A program made the translations under genes and the position numbers. DNA of 64,000 nt from Competibacter_A sp002352125 (GTDB lineage: Bacteria; Pseudomonadota; Gammaproteobacteria; Competibacterales; Competibacteraceae): assembly GCA_035441325.1 (NCBI GenBank), contig DAOROA010000010.1, forward strand, positions 1-64,000, given 5' to 3'. A model generated the notes under the pieces. It saw only the letters and a list, made by a program, of their open reading frames with translations. It did no database searches and was not told the DNA's origin. Positions 35,433-45,108 of the stretch are shown in pieces; the stretch's first letter is position 1; each line of letters begins with the position of its first letter.

Positions 35433-36086
35433 TCATCCATCGTCTTGCTGCGGCGGCGGGGGAACCACCATCGCAGGCGGCAACGCATCGGGTTGTGACA
35501 CCGGCGGTGTCCCGACCGGCGGTGGCGGTATCGCACCGCCGGCACCCTGCGCTGGCGGCTTGGCGCCAGCGCGTCCCGCGCGCGGCGCGGCCGGTTGCTT
35601 TGGGCGCACCAACACCAACTCCTGGGTTGACTCGCCCTTGCGCACTACGACCCGGTTGGGATAAATCGCCTCTAATTGCCATTCTCCTACCGTTTCGCCG
35701 AGCCTGATCTGCACCGTTTTGGCGTTCGCTTCTTCGGGCCGCAAGAGTGCCACCTTGATGTTCGGCGCGATGACCACTCCGAGCAGCGTCAGTTTCTGCT
35801 CCGCCTTGACCACCGGCTTTTCCGGCGGCGCCTCCTCGGGAGGGGGAGGTGGTTCGGGCCGACGGGCAGCGACAAACAAGGGGCGGGCAATCACCTCGCC
35901 ATATTGGTCCGGCGGCGACAACCGGAACCGCGCGGTCGGCGCCACTGCTGGCAGGTCGGGAGGCCGTTTCGTCGCAGCGGCCGTCGACGGTGGCCGCGGC
36001 GGATGCGTCAATTGCCAGAACACGATGGCAGCGGCCAATCCACCGGCCAATAACCACAGCAGCAAACTCGCAGCTCTGGCTGACAT
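35433..36086 (-). CDS. gspC: Type II secretion GspC-like protein (XpsN position)
   Basis: 217-residue inner-membrane protein linking the cytoplasmic platform to the secretin. One N-terminal helix (LLLWLLAGGLAAAIVFW) is followed by a Pro-rich stretch and a homology-region domain (YGEVIARPLFVAARRP; LTLLGVVIAPNIKVALLRP; YPNRVVVRKGESTQELVLV). It lacks the PDZ domain of classical GspC. Its place between gspM and gspD equals that of XpsN in Xanthomonas. The C-terminus is low-complexity Pro/Gly/Ala. The start abuts the gspM stop (TAAATG). Confidence 0.82.
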   Translation of the reverse strand: MSARAASLLLWLLAGGLAAAIVFWQLTHPPRPPSTAAATKRPPDLPAVAPTARFRLSPPDQYGEVIARPLFVAARRPEPPPPPEEAPPEKPVVKAEQKLTLLGVVIAPNIKVALLRPEEANAKTVQIRLGETVGEWQLEAIYPNRVVVRKGESTQELVLVRPKQPAAPRAGRAGAKPPAQGAGGAIPPPPVGTPPVSQPDALPPAMVVPPPPQQDDG

Positions 36087-36686
36087 TTAGCCGCCCTCCT
36101 TGCGCAAATAGCCCGATATCTCGAACTGAACGGTCAACTGAACCCGGCTGTAGTTCGCCAGTCGACCACTCGCGAGTCGAGGCCGGGTTTCCCGCGCCGT
36201 CACGTCTAGATTGTCCACGAACAGCAATGGGGTCTGCGCTTCGAGCTTGTACAGAATTTTTTGCAAGCTGTCGGTATCCCCCGTCATGGTCGCGCTGATC
36301 GTCACTTTCGTAGCGCCCCCTTCTTCAGCTGGCGGCAACGCCTGAGTGCTGCGCAAAGTTCCCCCGGCCGACTCGACTACTGCCTTGACCCGCTGTTGCA
36401 GTTCGGCAGCCGCCAATGGTGGCGCGGATTGATCCAGATACTGAGCGGCGGCGGCACGATCTTGTCGGATGCCGGTGATCAATCGCTGGATCGATTCACG
36501 GCTCGCAGCCATTCGTTCCAACTGTTCCAAACGGCCTTGCTGCTGCTCCAGATGAGTCCGGTAATAGCGATAGCGATCGATCCATAACCGATCCACCAGG
36601 ACATAGAACGCTCCGCCCACGACCAGCACCAATAACGCCAAAGCCGCCAGACGGTGCCCCCAACCAACCGGTTTTGCAATGACCAT
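36087..36686 (-). CDS. gspM: Type II secretion GspM-family protein
   Basis: 199 residues. One membrane helix (LAALALLVLVVGGAFYVLVD), a coiled coil (HLEQQQGRLEQLERM), then a ferredoxin-like periplasmic domain, as in the GspMb subgroup. With GspL it forms the inner-membrane platform that couples the ATPase to pseudopilus growth. Its ATG overlaps the gspL stop (TGATG), so translational coupling is likely. Confidence 0.88.
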   Translation of the reverse strand: MVIAKPVGWGHRLAALALLVLVVGGAFYVLVDRLWIDRYRYYRTHLEQQQGRLEQLERMAASRESIQRLITGIRQDRAAAAQYLDQSAPPLAAAELQQRVKAVVESAGGTLRSTQALPPAEEGGATKVTISATMTGDTDSLQKILYKLEAQTPLLFVDNLDVTARETRPRLASGRLANYSRVQLTVQFEISGYLRKEGG

Positions 36687-37762
36687 CAGAGTTCCTTGCC
36701 GATTCGAGCACCCAACACGAAACGCTCCTTGCCGGTTCGGGGATCGGTGGTCACCGGAGATGCGAATCCCGCGCCGTTGAACAGCTTCGAAGATTCGACC
36801 GCGCCGACGAGCGCCGACGCCTTGGCGGATTGGCCGATGAGCTGCGCGGTATCGCCTTTGATCTGCAAACGCTCCAGCCAGGTATCGTCTGGAAGGATCG
36901 AGGTCAATTCTCGTAGCACGTCTACCCTAGTCGGTACAGTTTGTTTTTTCTGCGCCAGCATCCGGGAAGCTTCCAAGGTCCGATCAAGTTGGTCGCGCAA
37001 GGCCAAAGCCTGGTTTGCCGCCTGCTGGAGCCGGCTGGCTTTCGCCATCGTGCCGAGCACCAGCGCGCGCTGCTGCCAGATCGGCAAGATCGCGGCGACC
37101 GCGACCAGCAGCAGCGTAGCGACGATCAAAACTCCTCGCAATCGTCGCACCCAAAGATCGCGATGCCCACGCTGTTCCGGTGGCAACAAATTGAGGCCGG
37201 GTCGACCGCCCGCTACCTCCAGCGCGTCCGGCTGCAAATCCCGCTGCCGCAACTGGGCCAACACCGGCTCCACCCCGGATCGCGGCACGGCGACCAGCTC
37301 GACCCGCAACCGACGCTGTTCGGGCTGCCGTTCCAAAACGGTCGCGTCGTAATAAACTTGGGCGGCGGCGAACGGCGTCAGACGGTCCATTTCGAACCCC
37401 GCGACCTGGCGCAGGTTCTTTTCGGTGGCCGATGGCAGCGACAACGTTCGGATCAATGCCTGGCTGGTCGGAAAACGCAGCACCAACTGGCAAGGTTTCT
37501 CGGCTTTGAACCATCCGGCTACCGCGTTCCAATCGGGCGCCAATCGATCAAGCCGTTCCAATTCCCGCGTCCGATCAGTTTCTTCGCACAGCAACACGCA
37601 CTCGCGATCATCGACTGCGACGACCAACCGCCGCGACGCCCCTCCCAACCAGCGACGCAGCGATGCGGGCAACCATGCCAGCAAACCGTCCCGCCACCAA
37701 TGCCAAATAGCGTCCCAGCGCCAGCGGGGAGCGATTCTCAATGCCTGCATGTGCGATAACAT
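36686..37762 (-). CDS. gspL: Type II secretion GspL-like protein with PilN-type C-terminus
   Basis: 358 residues from the ATG at 37762 with GGAG eleven bases upstream; a GTG four codons earlier and an ATG at 37750 are alternatives. The cytoplasmic part has PilM/GspL features (SLPSATEKNLRQVAGFEMDRLTP). A single helix (LRGVLIVATLLLVAVAAILPIW) and a PilN-like coiled coil and ferredoxin fold follow (LTSILPDDTWLERLQIKGD). The role is to hold GspE at the membrane and connect to GspM. Confidence 0.85.
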   Translation of the reverse strand: MLSHMQALRIAPRWRWDAIWHWWRDGLLAWLPASLRRWLGGASRRLVVAVDDRECVLLCEETDRTRELERLDRLAPDWNAVAGWFKAEKPCQLVLRFPTSQALIRTLSLPSATEKNLRQVAGFEMDRLTPFAAAQVYYDATVLERQPEQRRLRVELVAVPRSGVEPVLAQLRQRDLQPDALEVAGGRPGLNLLPPEQRGHRDLWVRRLRGVLIVATLLLVAVAAILPIWQQRALVLGTMAKASRLQQAANQALALRDQLDRTLEASRMLAQKKQTVPTRVDVLRELTSILPDDTWLERLQIKGDTAQLIGQSAKASALVGAVESSKLFNGAGFASPVTTDPRTGKERFVLGARIGKEL

Positions 37763-37819
37763 GACCGAAGCCACTCCATAAACGCCGATTCTCGCTTCCC
37801 GATCCGCAATCGCATTAAT

Positions 37820-38731
37820 TCAGCGCCCCTCGCGCCAAGCCACTAACCGCAGATTTTGCCCGGAGAGCATACCTTGCACGTCGGCGACGGATTTCACGAC
37901 CACGACCGTTCCAGTCTCCACCTCCGCCGCGACCGTTACATGATAAGTATTAGTGCGTCCTCCCAAAAAAAAGGCGTGGCCATCGTTCCGTGGCAACGGC
38001 GGCGGCGGCGACCCGTCAGCGGCGGCACGAACACGGGCCGAGACGTAATCGGCAACGGTCCGTTCGTCCAACCCCAAAGCGCGCAACAACCCGGCGGGAG
38101 CCAGTTCGGGGTTCACCCCGACATGGTTCGAAAACGCGGTGACTCCATCGGCGATCCGCTCGTAAACTTCTCGCGTTACACCTTCGATTTGCTGCAACTC
38201 TTCGATGCTCTCAAATCGGCCCTTCGTCGATCCCAGCCAGCCGCGCGCCATGCGCCCACCGGCTCGATGAACACCACCGGGCACCCCCTGCCGATCGGAT
38301 TCGCGCCAATCTAAGACCGCTTCGACCAAGCGATCCAGCTCGTGCGAGCTTGCGCCCGTTCCCGCAAATAAAGCCTTCAATAAATCCGGATCAGCGGTAT
38401 TCAGGCTCACCAAACCGTTGGCGTTGGTGATCCGGATTTGCAGCCGGCCCCCACCAAAAGTCCATTCGTGGAGATCGCCGTTTGGCGGCCAATATTTCCG
38501 GCTCGCCTCTTGATCCAGTTGCCAAGCCAGGCCAAACGCCACGCCGGCTTCGGCCAATGCCCGAGCCCGGGCCCGTTCGACCGCCCCGGTTGCTAACCGG
38601 GTCTCGACCCGCATCGAGTAAGCAAAGCCACCGGCCATCACTGCCAACAACGTGACGATCCATAGCACGATGATCAATACCATGCCGCGTTGCGCACCTC
38701 GGTCGCGAGGATAGTTCGGAATATCGCTCAT
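37820..38731 (-). CDS. gspK: Type II secretion minor pseudopilin GspK
   Basis: 303 residues from the ATG at 38731, which overlaps the gspJ stop (ATGA). The prepilin-like N-terminus is QRG|MVLIIVLWIVTLLAV; it lacks the Glu at position 5 of the mature protein, as is usual for the tip pseudopilin GspK. SLNTADPDLLKALF and FESIEELQQIEGVTREVYERI are family segments in the large alpha-domain. It forms the pseudopilus tip with GspI and GspJ. Confidence 0.92.
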   Translation of the reverse strand: MSDIPNYPRDRGAQRGMVLIIVLWIVTLLAVMAGGFAYSMRVETRLATGAVERARARALAEAGVAFGLAWQLDQEASRKYWPPNGDLHEWTFGGGRLQIRITNANGLVSLNTADPDLLKALFAGTGASSHELDRLVEAVLDWRESDRQGVPGGVHRAGGRMARGWLGSTKGRFESIEELQQIEGVTREVYERIADGVTAFSNHVGVNPELAPAGLLRALGLDERTVADYVSARVRAAADGSPPPPLPRNDGHAFFLGGRTNTYHVTVAAEVETGTVVVVKSVADVQGMLSGQNLRLVAWREGR

Positions 38732-39363
38732 CGCCTGCTGTCTTGCCAGGAGCCTTCGACCAAGGCGGCCACCAAATCGGGCCATATCTCCCCTCCCTGG
38801 GCCACGTTCAGGCGCACCAGCAATGGCCGCCGTTCGATGCTCGACCAATCGGAACGCCAGCGCGGTGGCTCCTTATCGTCGTCCCGCTCTGGGCCGAAAT
38901 AGGCCCATTCTGCGGCGGACACGCCTTCCAGCAACACGGTCTCTCGCTCGTCGCCGGCTCGCGGATCGTCGGGCCGATAAAGCCGCCAACGCATCCACAA
39001 CCGGCCGTCTCCGGTCCCGATCCGAATTCGGTACAGCCCGCCTTGGTTCAATTGGGTCAACATCGGAGCCACGAACTCGACACTGTCCGGCTGGCCCGCA
39101 AACACCACTGCCTTTTCCTGCTGGTCGTTAGTTTGATAAACGGTCATCGACTGTGCCAACTGGCGACGCAAAAACTCCTGAACCAACCGCAGCCGGTTGG
39201 TCGTCTCGGCACGCCGTTCGCCGCTGTCCGAACCGTTCAACCCCAGTCGCAACCCGCCGTACAGCACCACCAAGATCAACCCCATCAAGGTGATAGCGAT
39301 CAACAGCTCCAGCAGAGTGAATCCCGCTTGTCGTCGACTCGATCTGCGCATTTTCGAGACCAT
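38728..39363 (-). CDS. gspJ: Type II secretion minor pseudopilin GspJ
   Basis: 211 residues from the ATG at 39363, which shares one base with the gspI stop (TGATG). Prepilin peptidase site RRQAG|FTLLELLIAIT with Glu5. Central segments (NRLRLVQEFLRRQLAQSMTV; GLYRIRIGTGDGRLWMRWRL) fit the family. Part of the tip complex with GspI and GspK. Confidence 0.92.
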   Translation of the reverse strand: MVSKMRRSSRRQAGFTLLELLIAITLMGLILVVLYGGLRLGLNGSDSGERRAETTNRLRLVQEFLRRQLAQSMTVYQTNDQQEKAVVFAGQPDSVEFVAPMLTQLNQGGLYRIRIGTGDGRLWMRWRLYRPDDPRAGDERETVLLEGVSAAEWAYFGPERDDDKEPPRWRSDWSSIERRPLLVRLNVAQGGEIWPDLVAALVEGSWQDSRR

Positions 39364-39776
39364 CAGCGCCGCCGGCCTGGCGGCTCGACCGGCGCCAAAC
39401 GCAGCGTCTCCAGCATCACCGAGCGGGTTTGCGACAAACCGCTCCAAAATACTTCCACCCCGATCCGATAGGCCCGGACCCGGCTTTTTTCGGGGTCCGG
39501 CATTCCATCGCTGTAGAGACTGACCGTACTGCGCCAAGAAAATCGGTCGTTGATCGGGCCGGAATGGTTCCCTTCGTCGAGTGGAACTTCTCGGCCGATA
39601 GCGGCCAAAATCGATTCGGCGTACAAAGTCGCCCGGGTGTAATCATCGGCCGTACCCGCATTGCGCAGGCCGGTAGCGAACACCTGCAGCAAGACGCCCA
39701 ACGAAATGCCGAGGATGGCGAAGGCCACGAGCACCTCTAGCAGGGAAAAACCGCTCTGGCGAAATCGCCCGATCAT
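39363..39776 (-). CDS. gspI: Type II secretion minor pseudopilin GspI
   Basis: 137 residues from the ATG at 39776, overlapping the gspH stop (ATGA). Cleavage and methylation site RQSG|FSLLEVLVAFAIL. The short C-terminal domain has YAESILAAIGREVPLDEGNHSG, as in GspI. It starts assembly of the tip complex in studied systems. Confidence 0.92.
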   Translation of the reverse strand: MIGRFRQSGFSLLEVLVAFAILGISLGVLLQVFATGLRNAGTADDYTRATLYAESILAAIGREVPLDEGNHSGPINDRFSWRSTVSLYSDGMPDPEKSRVRAYRIGVEVFWSGLSQTRSVMLETLRLAPVEPPGRRR

Positions 39777-40249
39777 GGCTGCGCGTCCTGCTCGACGATA
39801 GCGATGGCGCCAGTCAACCAATCCACGTTCACCCGGTAGGCCAACTTTGCACCACTAACCGTGATGGCGCCGCCGGTGGAACTGCCGTCCGGAAAAAACC
39901 GGATGTTGCCGGTCGCCTGATCGAGCAATTCCGACTGGGCGGTATAGAGGTGAAGCGCCAAACTCTCCGGCAGCGCGATTTCGCGCGGATCGCCGCTGAC
40001 CGCGAAGCGGCGTCGAACCAAATCGAGGGTCAGCACCGCCTCCCGCTGGCGAGCGACTGCCTCGTTGCGCGCGAACCGCAAGCCGGCAGCCAGTTGCCGC
40101 GCTGCGCTGCGCAGTTCGGCGGCACCGCTCATGCCCGAGAGCAGCGGCGGCACCAAAGCGACCAGCAGCACGGCCATCACTAGCACCACCAATAGCTCCA
40201 GCAGGGTAAAGCCTTGCTGTTCCGTCCGCCTTGCGGCCACCCGGCTCAC
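39773..40249 (-). CDS. gspH: Type II secretion minor pseudopilin GspH
   Basis: 158 residues starting at a GTG nine bases after gspG. Prepilin site QQG|FTLLELLVVLVMA; then AARQLAAGLRFARNEAVARQREAVLTLD and a C-terminal FFPDGSSTGGAITVS segment, both typical of GspH/FimT folds. It links the tip complex to the major pseudopilin. Confidence 0.92.
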   Translation of the reverse strand: MSRVAARRTEQQGFTLLELLVVLVMAVLLVALVPPLLSGMSGAAELRSAARQLAAGLRFARNEAVARQREAVLTLDLVRRRFAVSGDPREIALPESLALHLYTAQSELLDQATGNIRFFPDGSSTGGAITVSGAKLAYRVNVDWLTGAIAIVEQDAQP

Positions 40250-40258
40250 CCGGCACGC

Positions 40259-40696
40259 TTACTGCCAGCTCACCACGTCCTGATTCTCGCCGTCGCCACC
40301 GTCGGCATTGTCGGCCCCCAGCGAGTACAGGTCGAAAGCCCCCCCGCTATGCTGGCCAGGCGCGCGATATTGGTAGTCGTTGCCCCACGGATCCTTTGGA
40401 ATCAGGTTCTTGCGCAGATAAGGACCGTTCCAGCGACCGATGCCTCCCGGTTGCGCGACCAACGCCTGCAACCCTTCGCTCGTAGTGGGATAGCGCCCCA
40501 CGTCGAGCCGGAACGCGTCGAGCGCGGTGCTGAAATCTTCGATTTGCAGCTTGGCGGTCTTGGTGTTGGCGCCGCCGAGATATTTCATCACCTGCGGTCC
40601 GACCAGCCCGGCCAAAAGACCGAGAATGACCAGCACGACCAGTAGTTCGATCAGGGTAAAGCCGCGCGAGCGGCGAACATCATCTCGAAATTCCAT
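40259..40696 (-). CDS. gspG: Type II secretion major pseudopilin GspG
   Basis: 145 residues. Prepilin site SRG|FTLIELLVVLVILGLLAGLV with Glu5, then the conserved YPTTSEGLQALV and WNGPYLRKNLIPKDPWGNDYQY segments and an Asp-rich C-terminal loop (SLGADNADGGDGEN) that binds calcium in relatives. It polymerises into the periplasmic pseudopilus. Confidence 0.96.
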   Translation of the reverse strand: MEFRDDVRRSRGFTLIELLVVLVILGLLAGLVGPQVMKYLGGANTKTAKLQIEDFSTALDAFRLDVGRYPTTSEGLQALVAQPGGIGRWNGPYLRKNLIPKDPWGNDYQYRAPGQHSGGAFDLYSLGADNADGGDGENQDVVSWQ

Positions 40697-40750
40697 TCAT
40701 TCGTACCTTAAAAAACGGAAAAATGGCGCGAGCGGCGATGGCAAGGCTCT

Positions 40751-41971
40751 TTAGAAAGCGAGTTCGTTCAGGCTGAGGATCGCCACCAAGATGGACATGA
40801 TAATGCCGGCGACAACCACGCCAAGCCCAAGTATCAATACCGGCTCCAACAGCGTCAGCAACCGTTTGACGGCGGTCTGCACCTCGCCGTCGTAGGTATC
40901 GGCAACCTGCAACAGCATCTCTTGCAACTGGCCGGTCTCTTCGCCGACCCGGATCATCTGCACCGCCAGCTTGGGAAAATTGCCCGTTTCCAGCAGCGGT
41001 TCGGCCAGTCCCCGGCCCGTCTTGGCGTGTTCGGCCACCTCACCCAACGCTCCGGCCAGGACTTGGTTGCTCAGGGTTTCTCGAACGATCATCAGCGCGT
41101 TTAGCAGCGACACGCCATTGCCGAGCAACGTTCCCAAGGTTCGGGACAACCGCGCGGTTTCAACCTTGGCGATCAGGTCGCCGAACAACGGCAACCGCAA
41201 CAACCAGCGGTCCCAGCGAGCACGACTTGCCGGTCGGCTCATTTGTTGGCGCGCCGCCACGACGATCAATCCGACCACGATCAATCCGGCCCACCAGTAA
41301 TGCCTGAACCCCTCGCCGAGGGCGATCACGATTTGCGTCGCCAAAGGCAATGCCTTGCCGGCATCGGCAAACAGCCGCTGGAACTGCGGTACGACAAACG
41401 TCAATAAAATGATGACCGACAGCGCTGCCACCGAAAGCAAAATGATCGGGTAGATCAAAGCGGAAGTGACCGACTCCCGCAGCGCCTGCGATCGTTCCAA
41501 AAACTCGGTCAACCGCTTCAGTACGGTTTCCAGCGCGCCGCCTGCCTCGCCTGCACGAATCATGTTCAAGTAGAAGCGGGAAAATGTACCTTGCGCTTCC
41601 AAGGCGTCGGCCAGCGTCGAACCGCCGCGCACTTTTTCCTGTACCCGCTCCAGCAAAATTTTGCCCCGTTCGTCTTCGGCGACCCCGATCAGGATGGTCA
41701 ATGCCCGATCCAACGGCATCCCCGCCCCCAACAAACTAGCCAATTGCTGGGTCAACAAGGCGACAGCTTTGCGGGATAATGCCCGGCGTTTGCTGAACAA
41801 CGGCTGACCGACGCCACCGCCCAACAAACCGCCCTTGGCTTCGTTCACGGATAGCGGCAACAAACCCCGATCGCGCAGGTGTTCGACGGCAACGTCCACC
41901 GATATGGCTTCCAGCTCGTCGCGCAGCACCTCGCCGGCGGCGTCCACCGCCTCGTAGCGATAGCGAGGCAC
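40751..41971 (-). CDS. gspF: Type II secretion inner-membrane platform protein GspF
   Basis: 406 residues, the usual GspF length. Two T2SSF domains (VALLTQQLASLLGAGMPLDRAL and ARLSRTLGTLLGNGVSLLNAL), each ahead of membrane helices; three helices in total, the last near residues 375-400. MIRVGEETGQLQEML is the family signature. It stops one base before gspE's region and precedes gspG by 54 bases. Confidence 0.96.
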   Translation of the reverse strand: MPRYRYEAVDAAGEVLRDELEAISVDVAVEHLRDRGLLPLSVNEAKGGLLGGGVGQPLFSKRRALSRKAVALLTQQLASLLGAGMPLDRALTILIGVAEDERGKILLERVQEKVRGGSTLADALEAQGTFSRFYLNMIRAGEAGGALETVLKRLTEFLERSQALRESVTSALIYPIILLSVAALSVIILLTFVVPQFQRLFADAGKALPLATQIVIALGEGFRHYWWAGLIVVGLIVVAARQQMSRPASRARWDRWLLRLPLFGDLIAKVETARLSRTLGTLLGNGVSLLNALMIVRETLSNQVLAGALGEVAEHAKTGRGLAEPLLETGNFPKLAVQMIRVGEETGQLQEMLLQVADTYDGEVQTAVKRLLTLLEPVLILGLGVVVAGIIMSILVAILSLNELAF

Positions 41972-41972
41972 G

Positions 41973-43670
41973 TTACGCCTCCTGCTCTTGCTGGGTGGTC
42001 ACCCGCAGCACTTCTTCGATGGTGGTCGAGCCAGCAACCGCCTTACGCAATCCGTCTTCGTACATGGTGTCCATACCCTCCTTCTGGGCGGTAGCCTGCA
42101 AGTCGCCGGCGTCGGCGTGTTTCAACACCAAACGACGCAGCGGATCGCTCATCACCAAAAATTCCATGATGGCCGCTCGACCCCGGTAGCCGGTGCCGCC
42201 ACAGTGCTCGCAACCGATCGGCTTGTACAAAGTGATGTCGCGCCCATCGGCGAAGCGGTGCAACCGCATTTCCTCGACCAGCTCTGGTAACGCTTGATAC
42301 GGCTGTTTACACCGGCTACAGAGCAACCGCACCAGGCGCTGGGCGAGAATGCCGTTGATGGTCGAGGTCAGCAGATAATCTTCCACCCCCATATCGAGCA
42401 GGCGGGTAACGCTGCCGGCGGCGTCGTTGGTGTGCAGAGTGGACAGCACCAAGTGACCAGTCAGCGCGGACTGCACGGCGATGCCGGCGGTTTCCAGATC
42501 GCGCATTTCGCCGATCATGATTACGTCGGGGTCTTGGCGGACGATGGCGCGCAGGGCATTGGCGAAGGTTAGGTTGATCTGCGGTTTCACCTGGATCTGG
42601 TTGATACCTTCCAACTGGTATTCCACCGGATCCTCAACGGTGAGGATTTTCCGCTCCGGGGTGTTGATAGTTTGCAGAGCAGTGTACAAGGTAGTGGTCT
42701 TGCCGCTACCGGTGGGGCCGGTTACCAAAATGATGCCGTGCGGTAAATGCAAGATTTCCAGGAATCGCTCCAGAGTGCGGGGGCTGAAACCCAGCATCTC
42801 GAAATTCAGTACCACGCTGGCCTTGTCGAGGATACGCATGACCACGCTTTCGCCCCACAGGGTCGGAACGGTAGATACGCGCAAATCGATTTCCTTGCCC
42901 TGCGCCCGCAACTGAATACGGCCATCTTGCGGCAAGCGCCGCTCGGCGATGTTCAGCTTGGCCATGATCTTGATGCGGGAGATGACCGCCGCCGACAGCC
43001 GCGACGGCGGCGATTCCACCTCGCGTAACACGCCGTCCACCCGATAGCGGACCTTGAGCCGGTTCTCGAACGGCTCGATGTGAATATCCGAAGCGCGCGA
43101 CTCGACCGCACGGGCGATCATCAAGTTGACCAGGCGAATGACCGGCGCTTCGCTGGCCAGATCCTTGAGGTGCTGGATCTGTTCTTCGTCGGTCAAATCG
43201 TCGGCCAAGCCGATAGAATCGACGATCTGGCCCATCGCCGAACGGCCGCTACCGTACAGCCGCTCGAAGGCGGCTTCCAGTTCCGACGGCACAGCGACAC
43301 GCGGCAAGATCGGCTTGCCAGTAACCAACCGTAGCGCCGACAGGACGTAATCGTCGGTGGGATTAGCCATCGCCACCACTAGGCCCTGTTCGTCATCGGC
43401 CAAGGGGATCACCCGCGATTCCTTGAGAAATCGCGCGGAAATCGCCCCGTTGGTCGCCGGCATCTCGGGATAGTCGCCCGGTTTGATTAGCGGCAAATCC
43501 AAGCGCGCGGCGACCGCCTCGGCCAAGTCGCGCTCCGATACCAAACCGAGTTTGACCAGCAGTGTATCCAGATTCTCGCCGGTGCTGTCTTGCACGCGCC
43601 GGGCGCGCTGCAGGTCGGCATCAGCCAGCTTCTGGTGCTCGACCAGCAATTCGCCTAGATCAACGGCCAT
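41973..43670 (-). CDS. gspE: Type II secretion ATPase GspE
   Basis: 565 residues from the ATG at 43670, which lies inside the last codons of rfbD (11-base overlap). The N1E-type N-terminal domain (VDLGELLVEHQKLADADLQRA) docks on GspL. Walker A GPTGSGKTTTLYTAL is near residue 318; the Asp box, Walker B (DPDVIMIGEMRD) and His box follow. Zinc-binding tetracysteine CSRCKQPY and CEHCGGTGYRGR. Powers pseudopilus assembly. First gene of the gsp operon. Confidence 0.96.
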   Translation of the reverse strand: MAVDLGELLVEHQKLADADLQRARRVQDSTGENLDTLLVKLGLVSERDLAEAVAARLDLPLIKPGDYPEMPATNGAISARFLKESRVIPLADDEQGLVVAMANPTDDYVLSALRLVTGKPILPRVAVPSELEAAFERLYGSGRSAMGQIVDSIGLADDLTDEEQIQHLKDLASEAPVIRLVNLMIARAVESRASDIHIEPFENRLKVRYRVDGVLREVESPPSRLSAAVISRIKIMAKLNIAERRLPQDGRIQLRAQGKEIDLRVSTVPTLWGESVVMRILDKASVVLNFEMLGFSPRTLERFLEILHLPHGIILVTGPTGSGKTTTLYTALQTINTPERKILTVEDPVEYQLEGINQIQVKPQINLTFANALRAIVRQDPDVIMIGEMRDLETAGIAVQSALTGHLVLSTLHTNDAAGSVTRLLDMGVEDYLLTSTINGILAQRLVRLLCSRCKQPYQALPELVEEMRLHRFADGRDITLYKPIGCEHCGGTGYRGRAAIMEFLVMSDPLRRLVLKHADAGDLQATAQKEGMDTMYEDGLRKAVAGSTTIEEVLRVTTQQEQEA

Positions 43671-44547
43671 GGAGGGCAAACAGCATAGTGGCCAAACCTT
43701 CGCGCCACGAAGCCGGACGAATACCGAAACGGGCGGCCAATCGAGCGCAGTCCAACACCGAATTAGTAGGGCGTACGGCTGGGGTGGGATAGTCGGCGGT
43801 AGTAATAGCGGTCACGGTGCGGACTTTCAGCTTTTCGTCCATCTCCGCCTTTTCGACAATGGCGCTGGCGAAACCGTGCCAAGTGGTGGCTGGCTCGCCG
43901 CAATAATGATAGATACCCCACGCATTGTTGGCGTCGATCTCGCCGACCCGTCCCGCCAATTCCAGCAGGACATCGGCGATATCTCCGGCATAGGTCGGAC
44001 AACCATGCTGATCGGCGACCACGCGCAACTCCTCGCGCTCTTGCGCCAAGCGCAGGATGGTCTTGACGAAGTTGTGGCCGTGGATGCCGAACACCCAACT
44101 CACCCGCAAGATCAGGTGCCTGGGCAACAATCGACGTACCGCCTCGTCGCCTTCCCATTTGCTTTGACCGTACACACCCAGCGGGGCCGCTGGATCATCT
44201 TCCGTGTAGGGATCGATCTTGGTTCCATCGAACACGTAATCGGTGGAAATATGCAGCAGCGGGATACCGAGCCGGGCGCAAGCGGTGGCCAAGTGGACGG
44301 GACCGTCGCGGTTGACGGCGAACGCCCGTTCGGCCTCCTGCTCTGCCTTGTCCACGGCGGTGTAGGCCGCCGCGTTGATGACGGCATTCACTCCGCCGCT
44401 AGCCGCTAGCACGCGATCCACGGCAGCAGCATCGGTAATGTCCAACTGGTCCACGTCCCAAGCCAGCACCTCGTGGCCGAACATCGGTGCACGGCGAGTC
44501 AATTCCCAACCAACCTGCCCCTTGGCGCCAACGATCGCAAGACGCAC
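43660..44547 (-). CDS. rfbD: dTDP-4-dehydrorhamnose reductase
   Basis: Last step of dTDP-L-rhamnose synthesis, NAD(P)H-dependent. 295 residues with GAKGQVGWEL at the cofactor site, NAAAYTAVDKAE, ISTDYVFDG and the YGQSKWEGD active-site Tyr/Lys pair. The start is a GTG three bases after rfbC, with GAGGG inside the rfbC end. The 3' end overlaps gspE, tying sugar-nucleotide and secretion genes into one transcript. Confidence 0.96.
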   Translation of the reverse strand: MRLAIVGAKGQVGWELTRRAPMFGHEVLAWDVDQLDITDAAAVDRVLAASGGVNAVINAAAYTAVDKAEQEAERAFAVNRDGPVHLATACARLGIPLLHISTDYVFDGTKIDPYTEDDPAAPLGVYGQSKWEGDEAVRRLLPRHLILRVSWVFGIHGHNFVKTILRLAQEREELRVVADQHGCPTYAGDIADVLLELAGRVGEIDANNAWGIYHYCGEPATTWHGFASAIVEKAEMDEKLKVRTVTAITTADYPTPAVRPTNSVLDCARLAARFGIRPASWREGLATMLFALHGR

Positions 44548-44550
44548 CGT

Positions 44551-45108
44551 TCAGCCCTCGTAAGCCGGTAATTTTTCGGGGATCTGCGTAGCCAGCCGAG
44601 GATTCTCCCGATCCTTGGCCGACAGGGCTACATCCCGCAGCGGCCAGTCGATGCCGATATCCGGGTCGTCCCAGGCAATGCCACATTCCGAAGCCGGATG
44701 GTAGTAGTCGGTGCATTTGTAGAAGAAATCCGCTTCCTCCGACAGCACGCAGAATCCGTGAGCAAATCCGGGCGGAATATATAACTGGCGATGGTCCACA
44801 TCGTCCAGCACGCAGCCGTACCAGCGCCCGAACGTCGGCGAACCGCGCCGGATATCTACGGCCACATCGAACACCGCGCCGCGCGTCACCCACACCAGCT
44901 TGCCTTGCGGTTGCGTCATTTGGTAATGCAAGCCGCGCAACACACCACGTCGCGATCGAGAGTGGTTATCCTGGACAAAACGCTCCGGCATACCAGCCTC
45001 ATGGTAGCGCGCCGCCTGCCACGTCTCCATGAAAAAGCCGCGCGCATCGCCGAACACCTTCGGTTCCAGTAGCAGTACGCCAGGCAACTCCGTCACCATG
45101 AACTTCAT
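44551..45108 (-). CDS. rfbC: dTDP-4-dehydrorhamnose 3,5-epimerase
   Basis: 185 residues from the ATG at 45108 (ATGA overlap with rfbA). Cupin-fold epimerase with DARGFFMETWQ, FVQDNHSRSRRGVLRGLHYQ (active-site His) and YIPPGFAHGFCVLSEEADFFYKCTDYY (catalytic Tyr region). Makes dTDP-4-keto-L-rhamnose. rfbB, the preceding 4,6-dehydratase, is not in the window and must be elsewhere. Confidence 0.96.
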   Translation of the reverse strand: MKFMVTELPGVLLLEPKVFGDARGFFMETWQAARYHEAGMPERFVQDNHSRSRRGVLRGLHYQMTQPQGKLVWVTRGAVFDVAVDIRRGSPTFGRWYGCVLDDVDHRQLYIPPGFAHGFCVLSEEADFFYKCTDYYHPASECGIAWDDPDIGIDWPLRDVALSAKDRENPRLATQIPEKLPAYEG